Part shown: piece by piece, positions 1 through 5,167 of the stretch
Position numbering within the stretch: position 1 is the stretch's first letter
How the letters are laid out: the number at the start of each line of letters is the position of its first letter
Source: Bacillota bacterium
Lineage (GTDB): Bacteria > Bacillota_I > Bacilli_A > RFN20 > CAG-826
Direction of reading: 5' to 3'
Length of the DNA: 5,167 bases
Assembly: GCA_016872075.1 (NCBI GenBank)
Contig: VHBF01000041.1
Coordinates: 1 to 5,167 of the forward strand
Notes under the pieces: generated by a model
Database searches by the model: none
What the model was told of the DNA's origin: nothing
What the model saw: only the letters and a program-made list of their open reading frames with translations
Translations under genes and position numbers: made by a program

Positions 1-195
1 ATGGATGTCACACGTCGAAGTGCATCTTTTGATCAAAATCTACAAGAAATCAATACTTGGAACACCTATATTGAATTCCTTCAATATCAAGCGTTCCAAA
101 GAGAACGACTTGTTGATACTGGATGTGCCTATGCTTATCAAACCAACAACGGTGGTCTTTATACTCAAGGAGGAGCATGCTATGTCCAACAATAA
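1..195 (+). CDS. C-terminal part of an unrecognised protein (5' end at or beyond window edge)
   Basis: An open frame runs from the first base to a TAA at 193-195, giving 64 residues. An ATG happens to sit at base 1, but no upstream sequence is visible, so this may be an internal methionine of a longer protein rather than the true start. The codons look like real coding sequence. The peptide is rich in Gln, Asn, Tyr and Thr, with a possible helix at about residues 10-37 and then a Gly/Asn/Tyr-rich stretch bounded by two cysteines, C42 and C60. The last 14 bases overlap the start of the following lipoprotein gene, whose ribosome binding site lies inside this frame, so the two genes are probably co-transcribed and translationally coupled. 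I do not recognise the family. The Cys pair and the lipoprotein neighbour hint at an exported protein, but that is a guess. Confidence 0.6.
   Translation: MDVTRRSASFDQNLQEINTWNTYIEFLQYQAFQRERLVDTGCAYAYQTNNGGLYTQGGACYVQQ
167..175 (+). promoter_or_regulatory. Ribosome binding site of the lipoprotein gene
   Basis: AAGGAGGAG lies 6 bases before the ATG at 182. This near-perfect Shine-Dalgarno sequence settles the start. The same reading frame is open back to an ATG at 5, but that start would bury the lipoprotein signal peptide about 60 residues into the protein. Confidence 0.9.
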
Positions 196-1753
196 GTTAA
201 AATTTACTGCGATTGCCTTAAGCGCAGTATTTTTGGTGGGATGTTCTGAAATTACCGTTTCACCAACCGACAATGACGGAAATATTCTGAATGGGCTTGT
301 GACAGATTTAGAAAAGAACGTCAATTCTGTTGTGTATGATGCATTAAGAGATGGTGGCAATTTAACTCAACGAACCTTAGAAGATGTGATGTTTTTAATT
401 GCCGAGGATCGAATCGGCAATTATGAAGACTTACTCTTATCAACGAATGCAGAAGATCAAGCTCTCGTTGAAAAAATTCAACGTCGCGTTAATGAAAAAA
501 TGTATAACTTAGTCGCCTCTGGTCAATACGAAACGAGAAATTTATTTTCCGAAGAACGTTTTGCTTACTTTGTGGAAAAGCAACTTTATGCATTAAATAA
601 AGATGCAAATGATCCATGGGTCACGGATTATACATTCCCAGCTAAAAACACCGAAGCGATACTCTCTGGTGAAGTATTAGATGAAGCAATTCATATTGAA
701 TATTACGAAAACTATATTAAGGGAAACCTTATTCCAAGAATTTATCGTGAACTTTTAGCAGAGGAATATTTAATCCAAGAAGATTATTCATCTTTAGGTA
801 GAAGCTATGCACGTAAGGTTAATTATGTAGCCTTAAAGGTTTCCAGTGAATATCCAGAAGCAGTCAAATATTTAATGGACACTTTTATTGACGAATATAT
901 TTTGAATGAGGGTGTTAATACCCCAGCCGATCTCGAATTATTAGCCCGAGCATGGCGCGGTGTTGATACAAGCGAAGATGCTGCAAACCGTAATTTTAAC
1001 TTTGCAGAAAATTCGCCAGAATTTGAATTACTTGACGCCGCAGGATTAGTCGGTGAAGGTACTTTTAGAAATCTATATGGTGAAATTCTTGACCGCTATA
1101 ATCAAATTGTTCCTGAAAATGCTCTATTAACAAATAAAACCATTGAAAGTGAATTTACCGGAAATGGCCAATACACTCCAGAAACTGGCTTAGCGATTAA
1201 GCGCAATGAATTAATCAAACGCGACTTCACCACCGATGGTTGGCATATCAAAAACGGAGGATTAGGTTCCTTACCAGCAACCATTCGTGACCGTGTGTTC
1301 AATATTGGTGTTGCCAATGCAATCGATCGAATTGATGATGAATCTGCGAACGTAGCTTCACCAGAAACGTCCGATTTCTTAAGAAAAATTAATGGTGTCA
1401 GCTACTTAATCCCTCAAACTTCGCAACAAAATGATGCGAGAAATTTCTTACTATATGATGCCAATAGCACCACCTATTACATCGTTCAAATTTTAGAAGC
1501 AGTTAACACAACGAAAATGAATGCTTCTGAAACGTCAACCACAAACTATGATGCCATCGAAGGTGATGATGGTGAAAAGCGGGAATTAATTGCTGGCGAA
1601 ATTGCCAAAATACTTGGAGCTCGTGAAGCTAGTATTAATGCCAGTAATTTACACTGGTTACAATTAGCTGATCTTAAGTTCCACGATCAAACCATTTATG
1701 ATTTCTTTAAGGAATCGTTCCCATCCTTATACGACGAAGAAGAACAAGCCTAA
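182..1753 (+). CDS. Lipoprotein, possibly a divergent PrsA/SurA-like foldase
   Basis: The 523-residue product starts with a classic type II signal peptide: basic N-terminus (K5, K7), hydrophobic core at 8-19 and lipobox LVGC with the lipidated cysteine at C21. It should be anchored to the outer face of the membrane. The mature part is hydrophilic, mostly helical-looking and acidic, with no further membrane segment. Residues 40-140 and 165-260 resemble in style the helical chaperone region of PrsA/SurA proteins (SVVYDAL at 49-55). Around 350-440, GGLGSLP (359-365) and a later YYIVQILEAV (432-441) are reminiscent of a parvulin rotamase domain (GG-L-G motif, closing beta strand), but the similarity is weak and I cannot identify catalytic residues. 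The tail is acidic (YDEEEQA). At 523 residues it is much longer than Bacillus PrsA (about 290). The location of hit and yhaM nearby, as in the Bacillus prsA neighbourhood, mildly supports this reading. Lipoprotein status is firm; the foldase role is an inference. It could instead be a lineage-specific surface lipoprotein. Confidence 0.85.
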   Translation: MSNNKLKFTAIALSAVFLVGCSEITVSPTDNDGNILNGLVTDLEKNVNSVVYDALRDGGNLTQRTLEDVMFLIAEDRIGNYEDLLLSTNAEDQALVEKIQRRVNEKMYNLVASGQYETRNLFSEERFAYFVEKQLYALNKDANDPWVTDYTFPAKNTEAILSGEVLDEAIHIEYYENYIKGNLIPRIYRELLAEEYLIQEDYSSLGRSYARKVNYVALKVSSEYPEAVKYLMDTFIDEYILNEGVNTPADLELLARAWRGVDTSEDAANRNFNFAENSPEFELLDAAGLVGEGTFRNLYGEILDRYNQIVPENALLTNKTIESEFTGNGQYTPETGLAIKRNELIKRDFTTDGWHIKNGGLGSLPATIRDRVFNIGVANAIDRIDDESANVASPETSDFLRKINGVSYLIPQTSQQNDARNFLLYDANSTTYYIVQILEAVNTTKMNASETSTTNYDAIEGDDGEKRELIAGEIAKILGAREASINASNLHWLQLADLKFHDQTIYDFFKESFPSLYDEEEQA

Positions 1754-1775
1754 AGCGAGCCAAATAATCCATGTT

Positions 1776-1808
1776 AAAATAAGGAGAGAAATCTCCTTAT
1801 TTTTATTT
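1776..1808 (+). terminator. Rho-independent terminator after the lipoprotein gene
   Basis: A perfect 12-bp inverted repeat (1776-1787 with 1792-1803) closes on a GAAA tetraloop (1788-1791). The 3' arm runs into a T-rich stretch, TTTTATTT at 1801-1808. It sits 22 bases after the lipoprotein stop and should end the rightward transcript. The stem is AU-rich at its base with a GGAG/CTCC core, so some readthrough into the following HIT gene is possible. Confidence 0.88.
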
Positions 1809-1812
1809 CACT

Positions 1813-1817
1813 GGAGG
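1813..1817 (+). promoter_or_regulatory. Ribosome binding site of the HIT gene
   Basis: GGAGG lies 6 bases before the ATG at 1824 and fixes the start. It is only four bases past the T-tract of the terminator, leaving no room for a promoter between terminator and ribosome binding site. Confidence 0.85.
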
Positions 1818-1823
1818 TAAGTT

Positions 1824-2252
1824 ATGGCAATTCAGTGTGTCTTTTGCAAAATTATTGAGGGTACCATACCTGCGCATCGAATTTATGAAGATCTTGATGT
1901 GATTGCATTTTTAGATATCAATCAAACCACTCCAGGACATGCGCTCGTCATACCCAAAACCCATTATGATCATTTTTTAAATACGCCTAAAATATTGATG
2001 AATCAAGTGATGAATGTTGCGCAACGGATTGGTCAAGCACAGATGCAAATGCTCCATGCTAAAGGTGTGAATATTCTTTCCAATGCCTTACAACCCGCTG
2101 GCCAATCGGTGATGCATTTTCATGTGCATGTCATTCCCCGATTTGGACCTCATGATCAATTAAAGATAGAAATGCTTCACAATTCGCAAAAGGCTAACAT
2201 GGACCTTCCGATGCTAGTCAATCAACTTAAATCGGGATTGCATGAAAAGTAA
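1824..2252 (+). CDS. hit: HIT family nucleotide hydrolase (Hit/HINT type)
   Basis: This 142-residue cytoplasmic protein has the full histidine triad HFHVHVI at 98-104, in the form H-x-H-x-H. H100 is the expected nucleophile that forms the nucleotidyl intermediate, as in HINT proteins. A CVFC pair (C5, C8), H47 in the VIPKTH motif (42-47) and H98 match the Cys2His2 zinc site of the zinc-binding bacterial members. Other family landmarks are FLDINQTTPGHALVIPK (29-45) and AGQSVMH (92-98). The length is normal (Bacillus Hit is about 145). The family hydrolyses phosphoramidates and acyl- or aminoacyl-AMP-type nucleotides, while the physiological substrate is usually unknown. The gene follows a terminator closely and converges on yhaM, its stop codon abutting that of yhaM. 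No promoter of its own is evident, so expression may rely on a promoter within the lipoprotein coding region or on readthrough. Confidence 0.95.
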   Translation: MAIQCVFCKIIEGTIPAHRIYEDLDVIAFLDINQTTPGHALVIPKTHYDHFLNTPKILMNQVMNVAQRIGQAQMQMLHAKGVNILSNALQPAGQSVMHFHVHVIPRFGPHDQLKIEMLHNSQKANMDLPMLVNQLKSGLHEK

Positions 2253-3182
2253 TTATTTTTTTGATTTATAAAAACTTCGATCATCTAAGGGAAAAATTCG
2301 GTTGGTAAATTGACCGTTTTCTGTTTGAACTAAGGCTTTGTCGATCATCGTCATTTTTGCATCAAAATCATCAACCATATGCACAAATAGTGCTTCTTTT
2401 GTTAGTGGAGGAATGGCACTGCCAAATTCAGGCTTGCCATGGTGAGCCAAGACGATGTGTTGCAATAACATGATTTTTTCGCGATCCATCTTCAGTGATT
2501 CACCCAAGGCATAAATTTTACTCGCCATATATTGTAGATGGCCAATCAACTTACCTTCTGTGCTGTATTTAGGAATCACTGCACCAGTGAATTCAATCGT
2601 TTTTCCTAAATCATGAAGGAGGATGCCAGCGTAAATTAATGAAGGATTAATTTGAGGATAAAGTGGCATCAGTGCGTCTGCGACTTTGATCATCGATAGC
2701 GTATGAAAAATCAAACCCGACGTGTATTCATGGTGATTTCTAACTGCCGCTGGAAAGGTAATAAACGCTTCATAATGTTGATCGATAAGCGTTTTCGTCA
2801 ATAAAGCATAATCCGTATCTTTGATTTTTTTTATGGTAGCTTTAAGTTCTTCTTCTAATTGTTTTAAAGGCACGGGTGCTGACATAGTAAAGTCATCTAA
2901 CCGGATGGATTCTGGATTAAGTTTTTGAACAGCATTGATACGAATTTGTAACATTTGCCTATATGCAGAAACCTCACCATCTAAAAGTAAAAAAGAACCG
3001 ATTTCAATCATCGATTCAATTTCCGGTTTAACATCCCAGAACTTACCTTCGATTTGACCGGTTTTGTCTTGAAGTGTAATCGTGAGGTACGGTTGGCCGG
3101 ACGCGGTCACACCCTTACTTAAATTGTTGACTAAAAAAGCTTGTTTGATTGCCTGGCCATCTTTAAAGTCTTTAATCGCCAT
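2253..3182 (-). CDS. yhaM: 3'-5' exoribonuclease YhaM (OB fold plus HD domain)
   Basis: The 309-residue product matches the YhaM/CBF1 family along its whole length (Bacillus YhaM is about 314). An N-terminal OB-fold nucleic-acid-binding domain spans roughly 12-90 (LTITLQDKTGQIEGKFWD at 33-50). A linker with the family-typical DDFTMSAPVPL (96-106) leads to a metal-dependent HD phosphohydrolase domain from about 145 to 285. Metal ligands visible are H160, the H190-D191 doublet in ILLHDLGK, H215, H247-H248 in LAHHGK, and D271/D272. The C-terminus ends in RSFYK, a typical family ending. The enzyme trims RNA, and single-stranded DNA in some members, from the 3' end in the cytoplasm. The ATG overlaps the end of recX by 11 bases and has a good ribosome binding site inside recX, so it is likely translated from the recX transcript. 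Nothing is missing or odd in the protein. The stop abuts that of the convergent hit gene. Confidence 0.96.
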   Translation of the reverse strand: MAIKDFKDGQAIKQAFLVNNLSKGVTASGQPYLTITLQDKTGQIEGKFWDVKPEIESMIEIGSFLLLDGEVSAYRQMLQIRINAVQKLNPESIRLDDFTMSAPVPLKQLEEELKATIKKIKDTDYALLTKTLIDQHYEAFITFPAAVRNHHEYTSGLIFHTLSMIKVADALMPLYPQINPSLIYAGILLHDLGKTIEFTGAVIPKYSTEGKLIGHLQYMASKIYALGESLKMDREKIMLLQHIVLAHHGKPEFGSAIPPLTKEALFVHMVDDFDAKMTMIDKALVQTENGQFTNRIFPLDDRSFYKSKK

Positions 3183-3972
3183 CTGGGGACTCCTTTAATA
3201 ATCGCTTAATATTGGAATAATTATAGCCTTTCCTCAACAGAAAGTTAATGATTTTTTCTTGAAGCTCTGCACCTTTTAATCGCTTTTCATAAAGCCGTTT
3301 GGCTTTTTGAATATCGCTTTTGAGATTGATGAATTCTACTTGTTCATCTTCAGGTGGGAGTTTGCTAATAGAAGTATTAATTAATTTAAGGTCATATCCT
3401 CTTTCCAACAACCGCCCTTTGATAGTTTCATGTCTTAGTCGATAACTTAAATGAGCATATTTTTGATGAAGTGTATTGGTGAGATGGGTCAATTTTTCTA
3501 TTTCGATTTCATGATTTAAAACAAGTTTTTGGATTAATTCAGATGAAAACTTCTTTTCGTAGAGTTTTTCTTTGATTCTGCGCTCACCATAACCTTGCAT
3601 TTGAAAGTGATGAATCCAATCGTTCATTAACGTTTCATCGTCAATTAAATGCGCGAGCTTTAGGCGTTGAATAACGTCTTCAACTTGTGGTTTGATGGCC
3701 TTACGATGATAAAGCTTTTCCCGAATTTGATATTCACTATAGCGACCTTTTGATAGAAGGCGAAAACCATAATCGATAAAGGGTTGAGTTTGGCTTGCGA
3801 GTTGTATTTGTTCAAAGGTTTTTAAATCAATTGCTTTACCAACATAATAATAACCTTGGGTAAATTGATCAGGAGACAGCGTCAATTTTTCTCCGGAATT
3901 AAAAGTGATCAAGATTTGCTTTTTTTTAGTCGTAATCGAATCGATTATTTTACCAGTATTGCCTAATGGCAC
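3172..3972 (-). CDS. recX: Recombination regulator RecX
   Basis: RecX binds RecA filaments and modulates strand exchange and the SOS response. From the GTG at 3972 the product is 266 residues, close to Bacillus RecX (about 264). After an N-terminal beta-rich segment (about 7-60) come tandem three-helix repeats typical of the family: FRLLSKGRYSEYQIREKL (70-87), LMNDWIHHFQMQGYGERRI (115-133), and further copies around 165-205 and 225-262. The GYG-x-RRI and LLERGYD/LLRKGYN motifs are characteristic. Start choice: the only in-frame ATG upstream (3999, giving 275 residues) has no ribosome binding site, whereas the GTG has GAGGT 8 bases upstream, and family members begin near the ITTKKKQILITF strand. 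The gene overlaps the glycosyltransferase end by 23 bases (50 with the ATG) and yhaM by 11. Identity is confident; the exact start is less so. Confidence 0.9.
   Translation of the reverse strand: MPLGNTGKIIDSITTKKKQILITFNSGEKLTLSPDQFTQGYYYVGKAIDLKTFEQIQLASQTQPFIDYGFRLLSKGRYSEYQIREKLYHRKAIKPQVEDVIQRLKLAHLIDDETLMNDWIHHFQMQGYGERRIKEKLYEKKFSSELIQKLVLNHEIEIEKLTHLTNTLHQKYAHLSYRLRHETIKGRLLERGYDLKLINTSISKLPPEDEQVEFINLKSDIQKAKRLYEKRLKGAELQEKIINFLLRKGYNYSNIKRLLKESPDGD
3189..3196 (-). promoter_or_regulatory. Ribosome binding site of yhaM, inside the recX coding region
   Basis: Read on the minus strand, AAAGGAGT lies 6 bases before the ATG at 3182 (7 from the AGGAG core). It is embedded in the final codons of recX, which fits translational coupling of the two genes. 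Confidence 0.85.
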
Positions 3973-5113
3973 GTTGATATACCTCGAGTAAGTTTTCATA
4001 AAAAGTCGTTAATGCATATGGTTTTACGGCCTCTTCAATTTGACTTAACATCACGTTTTTCTTTGATGGTTCTAAAGAAAAAATTGCATGTAATTGGCGG
4101 GAGAAATCATCGGTATCTGCAAAAATAAACCCGGTTTGTTGATGGCGAATTAAAGATGCAAGGTTCTCATCATACCGACAAAGAACGATTTTTTGAGAGA
4201 CCATGGCCTCCATAAAAGTTAAACCTTGGGTTTCGGTTAAACTCGCTGAAGCAAAAACATCGGCTAATTGATAATAGTAAGGAACTTCTTGAATTGGAAC
4301 GGCACCGACAAACTGGATGTCGTTTTCTAACTTAAGTTCTGATACTAGTTGCATTAAGTCTCGACAATCTGGACCATCGCCAACAATTAATAGTTTAGTT
4401 AATGGATGAGGTGTTTTTAAATATTGAGAAAATCCTTTGATAATCACGTCCATACTCTTTTCCTTAGCAACTCTTCCTAAGGATAGTACAATTTTTTCAC
4501 CTGGTTTAGTCCATTGCGATCTAAATTTATTCAATTTAACTTGATCGAGATTGTTGGACTCAAATCGAGAAAAATCAATACCTGTTGGCACAATATTGAT
4601 ATAGCGATCGACGCCATAACTACGAATTTTTTCCTTGGTTTTGATTGAAGGTGATATAAACTCCGTGCATTGCTCAGCAATTGAACGGGAAAATTGTTTA
4701 ACGACTCGAGAAGCTAAACCTTTTAAAAATCCAGCATAGTGGGTATAGTCCTCATACATGGTGTGATAGGTGACTACGGTCGGTCGCTTTAAAAAGAAAG
4801 CCGATATTTTCCCAAATATCCCAATACCTGCATCGGTGTGAATATGCATGACATCTGGATTCCACTTACGAATGAATTGAAAGGCTTTAGCATTAAAAAA
4901 ACTAGACATCCGATACCCATATAACTTTTTTAATTCCACGCCTGGGACTCGAATCATTCCGGCTTGGATGGTGGTATCTTTTCCAAAAGGATTTGTTGTA
5001 ATCACTAAAACTTCATGGCCTTGATTCATTAATACTTTTTGATGCAAACCGACGCTGACTGAAACGCCGTTAATTTCAGTAGGGAAAGTGTCAGTAAACA
5101 ATGCAATTTTCAT
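3950..5113 (-). CDS. GT4 glycosyltransferase, probably a diacylglycerol glucosyltransferase
   Basis: This 387-residue GT-B fold enzyme of family GT4 opens with MKIALFTDTFPTEINGVSVS, the usual N-terminal nucleotide-fold strand and Gly loop. YHTMYEDYTHY (116-126) closely resembles the corresponding region of the Acholeplasma laidlawii monoglucosyldiacylglycerol synthase as I recall it, including the acceptor/catalytic histidine H117. The C-terminal sugar-nucleotide domain shows LGRVAKEKS (212-220; R214 and K219 contact the diphosphate), VGDGPD (244-249) and the EX7E motif E294/E302 in TETQGLTFMEAM. There is no signal peptide or membrane helix. Basic stretches such as 61-83 (LKKLYGYR...) and 129-144 could anchor it to anionic lipids, as proposed for the Acholeplasma enzyme. 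The expected reaction is UDP-glucose plus diacylglycerol to glucosyldiacylglycerol, a membrane glycolipid or lipoteichoic-acid anchor. GT4 specificity is hard to call, so another lipid-linked acceptor is possible. The start lies 1 base after the upstream stop and has only a weak AAAGAT-like ribosome binding site, suggesting coupling. Confidence 0.9.
   Translation of the reverse strand: MKIALFTDTFPTEINGVSVSVGLHQKVLMNQGHEVLVITTNPFGKDTTIQAGMIRVPGVELKKLYGYRMSSFFNAKAFQFIRKWNPDVMHIHTDAGIGIFGKISAFFLKRPTVVTYHTMYEDYTHYAGFLKGLASRVVKQFSRSIAEQCTEFISPSIKTKEKIRSYGVDRYINIVPTGIDFSRFESNNLDQVKLNKFRSQWTKPGEKIVLSLGRVAKEKSMDVIIKGFSQYLKTPHPLTKLLIVGDGPDCRDLMQLVSELKLENDIQFVGAVPIQEVPYYYQLADVFASASLTETQGLTFMEAMVSQKIVLCRYDENLASLIRHQQTGFIFADTDDFSRQLHAIFSLEPSKKNVMLSQIEEAVKPYALTTFYENLLEVYQRAIRQYW
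3981..3985 (-). promoter_or_regulatory. Probable ribosome binding site for a GTG start of recX
   Basis: Minus-strand GAGGT lies 8 bases before the GTG at 3972, within the last codons of the upstream glycosyltransferase gene. The alternative ATG at 3999 is preceded by ACGACTTTTT, which has no Shine-Dalgarno character. The motif is short, so this is moderate evidence. Confidence 0.55.
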
Positions 5114-5114
5114 C

Positions 5115-5167
5115 TTATTTATCTTTCAATTTTTTCTTATCGAATTCATCCGTGTGGATGACATTAC
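5115..5167 (-). CDS. C-terminal end of an unrecognised gene (continues beyond the window)
   Basis: On the minus strand only one frame is open from the window edge to a TAA at 5117-5115. It encodes 16 residues, NVIHTDEFDKKKLKDK, a charged lysine-rich tail typical of a cytoplasmic protein end. The other two frames hit stops early. The stop is separated from the glycosyltransferase ATG by a single G (TAAGATG), the layout of an operon with translational coupling. Too little is visible to name the family. A second glycosyltransferase or another lipid-synthesis gene would fit the position, but that is speculation. Confidence 0.65.
   Translation of the reverse strand, partial: NVIHTDEFDKKKLKDK

Noticed and set aside
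5..181. N-terminal extension of the lipoprotein frame back to the ATG at 5
   Set aside because: It would place the signal peptide and lipobox internally, ignores the strong ribosome binding site at 167-175, and overlaps a better coding frame (1-195).
40..360. Minus-strand open frame of 106 codons
   Set aside because: It lies opposite two rightward coding frames, has no ribosome binding site or recognisable family, and looks like an antisense shadow.
1102..1317. Minus-strand open frame of 71 codons
   Set aside because: It is fully inside the lipoprotein gene on the opposite strand, with no supporting start signal or family resemblance.
1697..1780. Possible promoter for hit: TATGAT at 1697-1702 or TAAAAT at 1775-1780
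   Set aside because: Neither has a convincing -35 element at the right distance, and the second lies at the base of the terminator stem. In AT-rich DNA such -10 matches are expected by chance.
2251..2275. T-rich stretch followed by A-run after hit, as a bidirectional terminator
   Set aside because: The only pairing is a short A/T stem without GC pairs, too weak to call as an intrinsic terminator.
1..5167. Mobile element, CRISPR, phage, toxin-antitoxin or defence system
   Set aside because: No transposase, integrase, terminal inverted repeats, regularly spaced repeats or recognisable defence domains were seen. The HD domain belongs to a clear YhaM rather than to a defence nuclease.

Overview
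This 5.2 kb window looks like ordinary chromosome from a low-GC Gram-positive-type bacterium (Bacillota, or a deep Mycoplasmatota lineage such as the Acholeplasma/Izemoplasma group). By eye the DNA is AT-rich. Start sites mostly carry strong Shine-Dalgarno sequences. Every stop codon seen is TAA, and tryptophan is encoded by TGG with no in-frame TGA, so the standard genetic code applies and the TGA=Trp mollicutes are disfavoured. The lineage is an inference from protein family content and style, not a database match.

The left part (1-2252) is transcribed rightward. It holds the 3' end of an unrecognised gene (1-195), then a 523-residue lipoprotein (182-1753) that overlaps it by 14 bases. The lipoprotein has a clear lipobox and a weak resemblance to PrsA/SurA-type foldases. 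A strong intrinsic terminator (1776-1808, 12-bp stem closed by a GAAA tetraloop) follows, and then a HIT-family nucleotide hydrolase gene (1824-2252) begins only 15 bases after the terminator.

The right part (2253-5167) is transcribed leftward as a very tight four-gene set: the last 16 codons of an unrecognised gene (stop at 5115), a GT4 glycosyltransferase resembling the diacylglycerol glucosyltransferases of acholeplasmas (3950-5113), the recombination regulator recX, and the 3'-5' exoribonuclease yhaM (2253-3182). Neighbouring genes are 1 base apart or overlap, so a shared transcript with coupled translation is likely. The hit and yhaM stop codons abut with no base between them and no visible terminator, so the two transcripts probably run into each other.

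In Bacillus subtilis, hit, prsA and yhaM lie in one neighbourhood (from memory). Finding a PrsA-like lipoprotein, hit and yhaM together here may be a remnant of that arrangement and lends some support to the PrsA-like reading of the lipoprotein. I see no mobile element, CRISPR array, RNA gene, phage module or defence system. The points worth a second look are the lipoprotein, the overlapping gene junctions, the recX start, and the terminator and junction structure around hit.
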